Source: Pedobacter steynii
GTDB taxonomy: Bacteria; Bacteroidota; Bacteroidia; Sphingobacteriales; Sphingobacteriaceae
Reading direction: 5' to 3'
Assembly: GCF_900103665.1 (NCBI RefSeq)
Contig: NZ_FNGY01000007.1
Span: 1 to 64,000, forward strand
DNA length: 64,000 nucleotides
Below the pieces are notes generated by a model. It was given only the letters and a program-made list of their open reading frames with translations. It searched no databases and was not told where the DNA came from. Positions 16,910 through 25,147 of this stretch are shown one piece after another. Numbering within the stretch: the first letter of the stretch is position 1; the number at the start of each line of letters is the position of its first letter. Both the position numbers and the translations under genes were made by a program.

Positions 16910-16942
16910 CAAATATACCGATCGGTATTTGAAAAAAACAAA
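16910..16942 (-). promoter_or_regulatory. Promoter and TetR operator of the tetR-thioesterase-fabF unit
   Basis: On the minus strand TTTG (16939-16942), a 21-base spacer and TATATTTG (16910-16917) match the Bacteroidota sigma consensus. The perfect 14-bp palindrome ATACCGATCGGTAT (16915-16928) overlaps the -7 box. Transcription should begin about seven bases after the box, at or next to the GTG at 16905. Confidence 0.8.
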
Positions 16943-16970
16943 TTAAATCAGACAATCCGGGAAGAAAAGG

Positions 16971-17405
16971 TTAATAAACCGAATCACTCTTCTCAAAATG
17001 AGGGTTTTCAGCCTCTGTTACTACCGGGTTTAGTTCTTTGTCTATCGCCGTATATTGCGCCAATGCCTGCGGATGCAAAGCCAGAATTCCATTTACCTGG
17101 TCTTCTTTTCCAAGTGCAAGAAGTTCATTCAACATTTTAACATCTTCCACGTTCAGCGTATTGTTTTCAAACTTAGCGGTCCAGTGGTTGATGAAATTGG
17201 ACACCCTTTTGGTTTCCATTTCAGTGGTGATCGGGCTGAGGCTCTTTTTCAATTCATCAGCTTCGTAACGTTTTAGGTCATACGATGGGTTAAAAGCTTT
17301 GAAAAAAGGCATATTATCCCTTGATAATTTTCTAAATGAAAAGAAGAGATAAGGCAGGATGACAATAGCAATCAGGATAAAAGCGCCAATGGTGAGGTTG
17401 TTCAT
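16971..17405 (-). CDS. Membrane-anchored protein of unknown function
   Basis: A 144-residue protein with one N-terminal hydrophobic helix (about residues 5-24, IGAFILIAIVILPYLFFSF). The remaining 120 residues are polar, probably helical and cytoplasmic or periplasmic; they have no cysteine and no recognised domain. It is transcribed alone, upstream of the tetR gene and divergent from the next gene (starts at 17405 and 17529). I do not recognise the family. Confidence 0.65.
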   Translation of the reverse strand: MNNLTIGAFILIAIVILPYLFFSFRKLSRDNMPFFKAFNPSYDLKRYEADELKKSLSPITTEMETKRVSNFINHWTAKFENNTLNVEDVKMLNELLALGKEDQVNGILALHPQALAQYTAIDKELNPVVTEAENPHFEKSDSVY

Positions 17406-17528
17406 AGAATATAAATCGTCTTATGCAGGCAAAAGTAATAGAAAAATGAAGAATAAGAAATTGTATTCCCGATGTCATTTATTAAAATCAGGAGAAAACA
17501 GATTACATTTCCATTTAGTTTTGTGGAT

Positions 17529-18365
17529 ATGAGGTGTACTTATCAACTGTTAACCGTCCTGCTTTTCTTATCTGGTTTCCAGGCACATTCCCAGATCCGG
17601 CTCATCGTTTTAGACCAGTACAACCTAAAAAAGGGAGATACGCTGCAGGCGAGCTTATCGAGCCATGTCCACCTGGAATCGGAATCTGCTCCACGCTCTA
17701 CGACTACCCTATCCACCGATATTCATCTGTTTCAGAAATCAAAGAAAATAGACTTAAATCCATTTATTTCCGCAGATCATACCTTATTAAAGTATAAGCC
17801 TGAATTAACTGGTGTTGCATTCTTAGAGATTTCACAACGCAGTTTTGGCGCATATTCAAAAGAAGAATATCTCGCAAACCTTAAAGAACAAGGATTAGTT
17901 CCCATTGCAAAACAACTGGAGTCTATCCTCAATGGAAAAGATCAGGTAAAGGATACGGCAATCTTTTACACCAAATCGCTCATCTCTTTAGATAAAAACA
18001 AGCCATTTTCAAAAGAGCCCATCACCAATGATCATGAAATTACCCTGAAAAGTAATCCCGCCGGGGCTAGCTATGGGGATCAGCTCAGTGCATTGCTTAC
18101 CCTTCGTGGCAAGCCTCTACCCAATGCGCCGGTTGTGCTCTATGTGAAAGCAAAATCCGGAAACATCATCAGTGAACTGCTCAGTTCAGATGCGGATGGA
18201 ATGCTCAATATAAAGCTGGATATCGAAGGTATTTATTTTCTGCAACACCTGTTTATCGCTAATGTAAGCACCAATAATGAGGTCAGCAGTTTATGGACTA
18301 CCTTTAGTTTTGAATTCCTGAATACCGTGCATAAACGCGACACTTATGCGGAGTTTGGATTTTAA
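17529..18365 (+). CDS. Secreted protein, DUF4198-like, unknown function
   Basis: About 278 residues from the ATG at 17529 (MRCTYQLLTVLLFLSGFQAH, cleaved near SQ); upstream codons to 17472 are unlikely because the signal peptide starts at the later ATG. The mature part is beta-rich and resembles DUF4198-type periplasmic proteins: a short DLNPFISADHTLLKYKPELTG segment, then a C-terminal Ig-like region (ALLTLRGKPLPNAPVVLYVK, with SSDADGMLNIKLDIEGIYFL). In some species such proteins accompany metal or cobalamin transport, but nothing here supports that. Assignment is tentative. Confidence 0.6.
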   Translation: MRCTYQLLTVLLFLSGFQAHSQIRLIVLDQYNLKKGDTLQASLSSHVHLESESAPRSTTTLSTDIHLFQKSKKIDLNPFISADHTLLKYKPELTGVAFLEISQRSFGAYSKEEYLANLKEQGLVPIAKQLESILNGKDQVKDTAIFYTKSLISLDKNKPFSKEPITNDHEITLKSNPAGASYGDQLSALLTLRGKPLPNAPVVLYVKAKSGNIISELLSSDADGMLNIKLDIEGIYFLQHLFIANVSTNNEVSSLWTTFSFEFLNTVHKRDTYAEFGF

Positions 18366-18453
18366 GATTCCGTTTTTTTGACGCGGATGAGCGGTACAAG
18401 GTGAACAATTATATACTAATGAAAAAATTAGGTTATTTTTGATAAAAAAAAAC

Positions 18454-20733
18454 ATGACGCTGCTTTCCATTCAGGATACCCCATTTGTTGTAAAATTAAG
18501 TTTCGACAAATATATTGAGGCCATGGAACAGGACCCATCTGAAAGTCAGAAGGCCCTGTTGGAAGAAGTCGCCTTACATCCTGAACTCCGTAGAGGAATT
18601 ACAGAATTGGCAGGAATTGAACCTCATTTGGAGCTGATGTCACATTTATTGGCAGATTTTTTCCCGAAGGGCTTGACTCATAATGAAATCAAAGCACTCA
18701 GCATCCCTTATACAAATACGATTTTTAACCATACAGAACGGTTTAAAGCAATTTTAACAGCGGCAGGTGACTCTTTTAAAATGGACATCAGGGGTTTTGG
18801 CGAGCACCAGTTTTATGTATTCAGCTGCTGTCTGATTTTAAATCAATTCTACGGAACGCAACTGGATTTTGGTAAGCCCCTGTTTTACGATATTCCCATG
18901 CAAAATGGCGTTGCCAAACATTACAGGATTATGTACAATGGCGATTATTTAGAAGTAGAACCTAATCCGAATGCTCCAAAACTTAGTCCGGAGGAGATCG
19001 ATCTGCTGATCAATAACTTTGACGACCTGGAACTATGGAAAGAAAAGTTCCCTTCTAAAAGCTGGACCCTTAAAGGTTTTGCCCTGATGACCTTGTTTGA
19101 TGCCACTACTGAAAATGCGGTATCGATCTTCAAAGAGAAGTTATTGAAACTGAATGCGAATGATTTTCAGACCAGCATTGAATCTATATTTCAATCGATA
19201 TACCGGACTCCCGACTTACAGGTAGGGATTACACTCTACCATTCGGAAGAGCATACTTTTGGGATCACCACACTTGGCCAACCCATTAAAAGCTTTATTC
19301 TGCCCGATGTTCAGCAAAGAGCGGATCAGGAGGTGCTCTGTGCTGATTCTTATCGCCGGCTGGTAAAAGAAAAACGGAGTTATGTGGTTTCAGATGCCTC
19401 AAGACTTCAGGAATACGATCCGGAGAATGTTTTACTGAACCGCTTTTTGTCACAGGATATTAAGAGCTTAATATTGGCACCAATCGTCAGGAATGACATA
19501 TTGTTAGGCGTTCTTGAAGTAGTTTCCCCCAGGGCTAATGACTTTAACAGCATCAATGTAAACAAGTTAGACGAGGTCATTCCTTTTTTAACCGATACCA
19601 TTGAACGGCTCATTTCAGAACTCAGGGACCGGGTTCAGGTAGTCATTCAGGAAAAGTTCACCACCATTCACTCCAGTGTTTACTGGAAATTCCGTGCAGA
19701 AGCGCAACGGCTAATTTATAACCGGCAGTTGGGTTTGGGCTCAGGAACTACTGAAATCATTTTCCCGGAGGTTTACCCCTTATATGGGCAGATCGACATT
19801 AAAGGCTCTTCAGAAGCACGAAATCAAAGTATTCAACAGGATTTCAGCACTCAACTACACCGCATATTTGCTATTCTGGAGCAAATGAATGACGCTTCTG
19901 AAAATCTGGATCAGGAAAAGAAAATGGTCATCGGATATTTAAAAGCACTTTCTTTACCTCTCCTGGCAAGTACGGAACAAGAAATCAGCAATTATATTGA
20001 AAGCAGAATTCATTCTCTTTTTCATGAAGTAAAGGATCCGGTTACCTCTGCTTTGATCGATGATTATTTTAAGTGTACCAACGAGAAAACAGGAAGTTTT
20101 CACATCAGCAGAAGGCGGTATGAAAATACGGTTTCGATCATCAATGATGAAGTGGCGAAAATTCTGGATCAGGAACAGCTTCATGCACAGAAAATATTCC
20201 CTCATTATTATGAACGTTTTAAGACAGATGGAGTAGAACACAACCTGTATATCGGTGCTTCCATCTCTCCAAAAAGGAGCTTTGACTTTACAAAACTTCA
20301 TGAACTGCGTCAGTGGCAACTACGGACTTTAGTGAAAATGGAAATTGCCCATCATCGCTTAAAACCACATTTACCTTACCCACTGGCGGTCACCACACTC
20401 CTGCTTAGCTATCACTCTGCCATCACCATTCGCTTTAGAATGGATGAAAAAAGATTTGATGTAGATGGGAGTTACAATGCCAGGTTTGAAATTGCCAAGA
20501 AACGAATAGATAAAGCCAACATTAAAAATACGGCGGAAAGGATTACAGAGGCTGATAAGGTCACGATCGTCTACACCAATGATGCGGAATATGAAGAATA
20601 CCTGAGCCATATGAAAACTTTGAGTGCAGAAAATCTGTTGGCAACAGAAATAGAACATTTAGAAGTGGAGGATCTTGTAGGCCTTTCCGGTTTGAAAGCC
20701 CTTCGCGTTAAGATTATACACACAGCGTCATAA
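18454..20733 (+). CDS. Large GAF-domain protein
   Basis: About 759 residues from the ATG at 18454 (MTLLSIQDTPFVV); the upstream TTG at 18439 is unlikely because a TATTTTTG promoter-like box lies at 18434-18441. The middle (about residues 250-395) reads as a GAF domain (SYVVSDASRLQEYD, SLILAPIVRNDILLGVLEVV). The N- and C-terminal parts are helical and unrecognised. There is no kinase, cyclase or DNA-binding domain, so it is a cytoplasmic sensor or scaffold whose output is unknown. Proteins of this size and layout occur throughout Bacteroidota. It seems to be transcribed alone. Confidence 0.75.
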   Translation: MTLLSIQDTPFVVKLSFDKYIEAMEQDPSESQKALLEEVALHPELRRGITELAGIEPHLELMSHLLADFFPKGLTHNEIKALSIPYTNTIFNHTERFKAILTAAGDSFKMDIRGFGEHQFYVFSCCLILNQFYGTQLDFGKPLFYDIPMQNGVAKHYRIMYNGDYLEVEPNPNAPKLSPEEIDLLINNFDDLELWKEKFPSKSWTLKGFALMTLFDATTENAVSIFKEKLLKLNANDFQTSIESIFQSIYRTPDLQVGITLYHSEEHTFGITTLGQPIKSFILPDVQQRADQEVLCADSYRRLVKEKRSYVVSDASRLQEYDPENVLLNRFLSQDIKSLILAPIVRNDILLGVLEVVSPRANDFNSINVNKLDEVIPFLTDTIERLISELRDRVQVVIQEKFTTIHSSVYWKFRAEAQRLIYNRQLGLGSGTTEIIFPEVYPLYGQIDIKGSSEARNQSIQQDFSTQLHRIFAILEQMNDASENLDQEKKMVIGYLKALSLPLLASTEQEISNYIESRIHSLFHEVKDPVTSALIDDYFKCTNEKTGSFHISRRRYENTVSIINDEVAKILDQEQLHAQKIFPHYYERFKTDGVEHNLYIGASISPKRSFDFTKLHELRQWQLRTLVKMEIAHHRLKPHLPYPLAVTTLLLSYHSAITIRFRMDEKRFDVDGSYNARFEIAKKRIDKANIKNTAERITEADKVTIVYTNDAEYEEYLSHMKTLSAENLLATEIEHLEVEDLVGLSGLKALRVKIIHTAS

Positions 20734-20789
20734 ATTAAAATTTACAGCTTTAGGAAGTGGATAAATAAGCTGAATCGTTACCTTTAATT

Positions 20790-21410
20790 ATGATGGAACC
20801 TACTACTATAAAAGCCCTGCTTCTCGATATAGGTGGTGTGCTGCTCACCAATGGCTGGGATAGTGCTTCCCGGAAACTGGCAGCGGAACATTTTTCTATT
20901 GACTTAAAGGAATTGAATGACCGTCACCGCATCATTTTTGAGGCTTATGAATCAGGGAAAATGACCCTGGATGAATACCTGAACCTCCTGATATTTTGCA
21001 GGGAACGTGATTTTAGTATTGCACAATTTAAGGACTTCATGTATGGTCAATCACAGCCCTATCCGGAAATGATTGCACTGATCAAGCAGTTAAAACAAAA
21101 ATATGGTCTGCAGATCATCGCAGTGAACAACGAAGGCCGGGAATTAAATGAATACAGGGTAAACCAATTTGATCTGAAAAGCATTTTTGACATCTTCTCT
21201 TCTTCCTGTTTTGTGCATACCCGTAAACCAGATAGAGATTTTTATACCCTCGCCCTTGACCTGGCACAAGTCAAAAAAGAAGAAGTCATTTATGTGGACG
21301 ACAGGCCCGTCTTCATTCAGGCCGCAGCGCTGTTGGGGATTCCGGGAATTCAGCATAACAACGTTGAAATGACCAAACTGGCTTTCGCCGAATACGGATT
21401 AAAGGTATAG
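20790..21410 (+). CDS. HAD-superfamily hydrolase
   Basis: A 206-residue HAD hydrolase with an alpha-helical cap. Motif I is LLLDIGGVLL, so the nucleophile Asp13 is present but the second Asp of DxD is Gly. That pattern is shared by the YihX/epoxide-hydrolase-N-terminal-like branch and may lower phosphatase activity. The conserved Lys lies in HTRKPDRDFY and the metal-binding pair in VIYVDDRP. The substrate is unknown. The gene ends two bases from the convergent ankyrin gene. Confidence 0.85.
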   Translation: MMEPTTIKALLLDIGGVLLTNGWDSASRKLAAEHFSIDLKELNDRHRIIFEAYESGKMTLDEYLNLLIFCRERDFSIAQFKDFMYGQSQPYPEMIALIKQLKQKYGLQIIAVNNEGRELNEYRVNQFDLKSIFDIFSSSCFVHTRKPDRDFYTLALDLAQVKKEEVIYVDDRPVFIQAAALLGIPGIQHNNVEMTKLAFAEYGLKV

Positions 21411-21412
21411 AC

Positions 21413-22156
21413 TTAAGGTTTCAGGTATTTGCAGGGAACATTTTCAGGATGATAATCGATACCATAGGACTGTTTGAGTAATCTGGTAACTATTTCTGAT
21501 TGCGTACGCTCATTTCTATGCATTTGAGGCAACAGCCCCATCATGGCATAACTGATTGGGTTGACCGCAGGAATCAGGGTTTCCCAATCGTAACCTTTAC
21601 CCCAGATCAGTCCGGGAAGCGTTATTTTAAGGTCTGCTCCCTTTCTCATTAAGTAATCCAACAGGGCTTCCGATTGATGGCCATTTTGATTTACCGTATG
21701 AAAAACCGGTGTTTGTCCGCCGAAACCGTTTTCATCGATGCCTGCTTTTACATCGACATTCATTCCATGTTTTAGTAAGACCTCTGCAGTTGCACCATGG
21801 TTAAATTCAGCGCAGATGTGTAATAAGGAAGCTTCAAATAAAGGTGTATAAGCACAACGAAGGTTGTATTTTCTATGAATTAATCCCGGATCGTTTTTAA
21901 GCTCCTGTTCAAGGACAGTTGCATCGTCCAGCAATACCGCTAAAAGTGCTGTGTCTTCAAATTGAAGTCCATAATCTACAAATACTTTCACGATGGATTT
22001 AAATGCAGGACTTCTGGTGTACTCACTCGTCAATTCATAGATCAAAGGTTCATTATTGAACGATGAATTGGGATCAAGCCCATTCGCAAAAGCTGCGCTG
22101 ATTCCTGCAATATCATGGACTTCTATGAGGTTGGCAAATTCCTGTAAATCTTTCAT
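21413..22156 (-). CDS. Ankyrin-repeat protein
   Basis: A 247-residue cytoplasmic protein with several imperfect ankyrin repeats. The clearest is SLLHICAEFNHGATAEVLLKH (about residues 109-129) followed by GMNVDVKA and the next unit GQTPVFHTVNQNGHQSEALLD. The N-terminal third contains more diverged repeats. It is probably a protein-binding module; the partner is unknown. It is monocistronic and tail-to-tail with the HAD gene. Confidence 0.8.
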   Translation of the reverse strand: MKDLQEFANLIEVHDIAGISAAFANGLDPNSSFNNEPLIYELTSEYTRSPAFKSIVKVFVDYGLQFEDTALLAVLLDDATVLEQELKNDPGLIHRKYNLRCAYTPLFEASLLHICAEFNHGATAEVLLKHGMNVDVKAGIDENGFGGQTPVFHTVNQNGHQSEALLDYLMRKGADLKITLPGLIWGKGYDWETLIPAVNPISYAMMGLLPQMHRNERTQSEIVTRLLKQSYGIDYHPENVPCKYLKP

Positions 22157-22238
22157 GGCAATCCCTTTAAAAACCGCGTTTTAACATTGTCATTTATCCG
22201 TTAATTTACGATAATTTCCCTGGAATTGTATTTTTAAT

Positions 22239-22294
22239 TTTGAGGTTTCACATCAGGCAAGTACATTTGGTAAATATTTACGTAAACACTTACC
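22239..22294 (+). promoter_or_regulatory. Promoter and MarR operator of the marR-GNAT operon
   Basis: TTTG (22239-22242), a 19-base spacer and TACATTTG (22262-22269) match the Bacteroidota promoter consensus. Immediately downstream, 22269-22294 is a 26-bp palindrome (22 of 26 positions symmetric) made of two abutting 12-mers, GTAAATATTTAC (22270-22281) and GTAAACACTTAC (22282-22293). It covers the predicted start of transcription and ends three bases before the marR ATG. Confidence 0.8.
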
Positions 22295-22297
22295 TAT

Positions 22298-22777
22298 ATG
22301 AAGCAAAACATCATCAATGAACTGGGCGCTTTAGCTATTGGAAGCCGCATGAGGAGGCTTCACGATGCTTTATCCAGAGATGCATCCAAAATATATGAGG
22401 AGTATGAATTACAATTCGACATCAAATACTTTCCTATTTTCTACCTGATCAGCAGGAGGAAACAGATCGGAATTATGGACATTGCAGAAGAACTGAGCCT
22501 CACCCATCCTGCCATTATTCACCTCGCAAAAGAGTTGGAGAAGAAAAGATATATTGAATCCATTGCTGCCCCCGAAGATCAGCGGAAACGGATGCTGCGC
22601 CTCTCCGCAAAAGGTAAAAAAAGCCTTCCTTCTTTTGAAAAGGTCTGGGAAAAGATTGGCCAGTTGAACCAGCAGCTTTTTGAACAACAACATCAGTTGC
22701 TTCAAACGCTCGATGCCATAGAGCAAACCTTAGACGAAAAATCATATTACAGAAGATTTCAAGACACATTAAAATAA
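22298..22777 (+). CDS. MarR-family transcriptional regulator
   Basis: A 159-residue winged-helix protein. The recognition region is IMDIAEELSLTHPAIIHLAK, followed by the wing (APEDQRKRMLRLSAKGK). The palindrome directly upstream suggests it represses itself and the acetyltransferase gene, whose ATG overlaps its stop codon by one base (TAATG). The inducing ligand is unknown; it may be the substrate of the acetyltransferase. Confidence 0.92.
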   Translation: MKQNIINELGALAIGSRMRRLHDALSRDASKIYEEYELQFDIKYFPIFYLISRRKQIGIMDIAEELSLTHPAIIHLAKELEKKRYIESIAAPEDQRKRMLRLSAKGKKSLPSFEKVWEKIGQLNQQLFEQQHQLLQTLDAIEQTLDEKSYYRRFQDTLK

Positions 22778-23487
22778 TGAATACAAATGAATATCAGGTC
22801 CAAGATCAGGTAATGCTGCTTGACCGCCCAATCTGGAACGCGCTAAACAGCAAACATGCAGGTTTCGCTCTGGGCAACGAATACGCAAAAAGATACCCTT
22901 CTCATATCCTTCCTTTTGTAGGTTTTGACCTGGATTCGGAGCAACCATTGGAACAACTGAAACCATGGATGAAACCTGATGAAATTGCTTATGCGATTGG
23001 TGATCTTCCAAACATCCCTGATTCCTGGCAATTGTTAAATCAGCTGGATTGCGTGCAGATGTTTTGTCCGGAGCTGAGCACGACTACCTTAGATGAGTCT
23101 GTAGAGATCATTACCCTAAAAGAAGAAGACCGGGCAGAAATGTTCGAGCTCATTACCAGTGTACAGCCTGGGTATTTTGCCAAAGACACTCCCCTTCTCG
23201 GGCATTATAACGGCATCCGTGTGAATGGAAAACTCATCTCCATGTCGGGCGAAAGACTGGGTCTGGATGCTTTCACAGAACTAAGTGCCGTATGTACCCA
23301 TCCCGATTTTACGGGTAAAGGTTTAGCCTATCAATTGGTTTTAAAGACCTGTCTGGATATGTTTCAACGTGGTACAAAACCTTTTTTACATGTGCTAAAC
23401 AGCAATACCAGGGCCATCAATTTATACGAACGACTCGGTTTTGTAAAAAGAAAAGACATCGCCTTTAATCAGCTTAAATCATTATAA
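22777..23487 (+). CDS. GNAT-family N-acetyltransferase
   Basis: A 236-residue protein, translationally coupled to marR. The C-terminal half is a GNAT domain: LSAVCTHPDFTGKGLAYQLV is the acetyl-CoA pyrophosphate-binding motif, and VLNSNTRAINLYERLGFVKR is the usual ending. The N-terminal half (about 110 residues) is unrelated to standard GNATs and may shape substrate choice. The substrate is unknown. Adjacent MarR control suggests induction by a small molecule, so modification of a toxic compound is possible. Confidence 0.87.
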   Translation: MNTNEYQVQDQVMLLDRPIWNALNSKHAGFALGNEYAKRYPSHILPFVGFDLDSEQPLEQLKPWMKPDEIAYAIGDLPNIPDSWQLLNQLDCVQMFCPELSTTTLDESVEIITLKEEDRAEMFELITSVQPGYFAKDTPLLGHYNGIRVNGKLISMSGERLGLDAFTELSAVCTHPDFTGKGLAYQLVLKTCLDMFQRGTKPFLHVLNSNTRAINLYERLGFVKRKDIAFNQLKSL

Positions 23488-23527
23488 ATCTTAAAAAGCC
23501 CCCCTTTTTTCTACATGATGATTAATT

Positions 23528-23574
23528 TTCTTCCTAAGCGGAGCAGGGAATTCACCTGTTTCCGCTTAGAAGAA
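23528..23574. repeat. Long hairpin downstream of the GNAT gene
   Basis: The outer arms TTCTTC-c-TAAGCGGA and TCCGCTTAGAAGAA (14 bp with one bulge) enclose an inner CAGG-gaattca-CCTG stem. There is no T tract on either side, so it is not a standard terminator. It may protect the 3' end of the marR-GNAT mRNA or be the leader of the next gene. Confidence 0.6.
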
Positions 23575-23634
23575 GATTTACAACCTCCCATTTATAAATT
23601 AAATGTCTGATAAAATCAGTAGATTTAGTCTCAG

Positions 23635-23976
23635 ATGGAAGTAATGATCAAAGAAATAGCCGTTTATGCCGCACAATTCATCGAGTTGCTGGCTGTTGTC
23701 GTCATCCTCTTCTCCTCCATAAAGGCGATTGTCCATTATTTGAAAGACATCAGTAAAAAATCAACCGGATTTTTACCACATATCAGTATCCGGTTGAATT
23801 TGGGAAAATCTCTTGCCATTGCACTGGAGCTTCTTTTGGGTGCAGATATCTTAAAAACTGCCATTGCCCCCGGATGGAACGAAATTGGGCAACTGGCCGC
23901 CATTGCAACTTTGCGGACCGCTTTGAACTACTTCCTGGAAAGGGAATTAAAAAATTCTGACCCTAAAGGAGAATAG
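23635..23976 (+). CDS. DUF1622 membrane protein
   Basis: A 113-residue protein with two or three hydrophobic helices: one at about residues 9-32 (YAAQFIELLAVVVILFSSIK) and others around SLAIALELLLGADILK and the following segment. This pattern, with the conserved GADILKTAIAP and LRTALNYFLERE elements, fits DUF1622, a small integral membrane family of unknown function. The start could also be the ATG nine bases later. It is convergent with the cupin gene, 6 bp between stops. Confidence 0.82.
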   Translation: MEVMIKEIAVYAAQFIELLAVVVILFSSIKAIVHYLKDISKKSTGFLPHISIRLNLGKSLAIALELLLGADILKTAIAPGWNEIGQLAAIATLRTALNYFLERELKNSDPKGE

Positions 23977-23982
23977 TTAAGG

Positions 23983-24333
23983 TTATTTTGGGGCCAGGAA
24001 CAAACCGTCCACAATAAATAATTTCACTCCATTTTCGGAGATCGAACGATGAGAACTCAATTCATCTGAAACCTGATAGGACATTCCTTTTGTCAGCCTA
24101 TGCTGCGTTCCATCAGAAAGCTCGCTGATCATTTCGCCTTCGATACAATAGATGATGTGTCCTTTTGTACACCAATGGTCCGCTTTATAGTCTTTTGAGT
24201 ATTCTACTACCCTGATCCGCAGATCACCATAACTGATTGTTTTCCAATAAGCAGTTCCGGTTTCCCCCTGATGTTCGGTAACTGGTACGTTTTCCCAATC
24301 TGTATTTTGAAAGGGGATATTTCCTGAGTTCAT
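23983..24333 (-). CDS. DHCW-motif cupin protein
   Basis: A 116-residue single-domain cupin. The segment KADHWCTKGHIIYCIEGEM contains the signature of the small family named for a DHCW motif (here read as DHWC) and supplies candidate metal-binding His residues. Its function is unknown. It lies just downstream of a GNAT gene on the same strand (13 bp), so the two may be co-transcribed. Confidence 0.78.
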   Translation of the reverse strand: MNSGNIPFQNTDWENVPVTEHQGETGTAYWKTISYGDLRIRVVEYSKDYKADHWCTKGHIIYCIEGEMISELSDGTQHRLTKGMSYQVSDELSSHRSISENGVKLFIVDGLFLAPK

Positions 24334-24345
24334 CGTATTTATGGT

Positions 24346-25125
24346 TTAATTGGTGATATGATAGGTAATCATGTCTTTCACAGCGGTAAAGCCCAGCTTT
24401 ACATAGACATACTCTCCTGCTTTTGAAGCATGTAGAACACAAAGCTCTTTTTTATCATTAACGCATTCCTGAAGCAAATGCAAAGTGAGCTTTTTGGCCA
24501 ATCCTTTTCCCCTAGCCTCCGGTAAGGTTCCGATCATATGTAAACCGGCATGGCCCTGTTCATCATAAAAGATCAGGCCACATGCCGCGGCCTGGTTTTC
24601 ATGATGGGCAATGAAAAGCCTCACCTTGTCCTTCCTGTTGATCAATGAAGCGACCACATCAGGACCTACATCGTAATTAAATGACTGCGCAGCAATAGCA
24701 GCAAATAAACCTGCCTGATTCTCGTCCTCTACCTCTTCAAAATGAATTGCTGATAAAGCTTCATCGTTAAACACCGTGGCCGACAGGTCGATCATCATTC
24801 CCAATTGTTTCATACGCGGGATAAATCCTGCAGCAGACAATGGCTCCTGATAACGATCTGCAAGTGATTCAGTAAAGGTGATCATATTGGGAAGGTTCCC
24901 AGCCTGGATCTGAATGGCTAGTTTTTCAAATACCGAAGGTTCCGCATCCTGCTCCATTCCGAGATTGAATATCCTTTTGGGCCAGTCTGAGCCTTTAACC
25001 AGAATTGCTTTAAAATCAGTTGTCGTTAAAAGTGTGTTCGATTGATGACCAACAAAGTCCCAAAACTCAAACATGTTATTGATCACGATCCATTCTGCCT
25101 GGTCCATATTTTCTTTTGCGCTCAT
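24346..25125 (-). CDS. GNAT-family N-acetyltransferase
   Basis: A 259-residue protein with the catalytic GNAT domain in the C-terminal half (MIGTLPEARGKGLAKKLTLH is the acetyl-CoA-binding motif; VLHASKAGEYVYVKLGFTAV the last strand and helix). The N-terminal 120 residues are a family-specific extension. The substrate is unknown. It lies between a phosphotransferase gene 22 bp upstream and the cupin gene downstream, all on the minus strand, possibly one operon of small-molecule-modifying enzymes. Confidence 0.87.
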   Translation of the reverse strand: MSAKENMDQAEWIVINNMFEFWDFVGHQSNTLLTTTDFKAILVKGSDWPKRIFNLGMEQDAEPSVFEKLAIQIQAGNLPNMITFTESLADRYQEPLSAAGFIPRMKQLGMMIDLSATVFNDEALSAIHFEEVEDENQAGLFAAIAAQSFNYDVGPDVVASLINRKDKVRLFIAHHENQAAACGLIFYDEQGHAGLHMIGTLPEARGKGLAKKLTLHLLQECVNDKKELCVLHASKAGEYVYVKLGFTAVKDMITYHITN

Positions 25126-25147
25126 AAAGCTGAATATCCTTTTCTAA

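Noticed and set aside
16906..16941. Upstream start (ATG at 16941) of the tetR gene near 16.9 kb
   Set aside because: The promoter and operator lie inside this segment, so it cannot be part of the mRNA made from that promoter.
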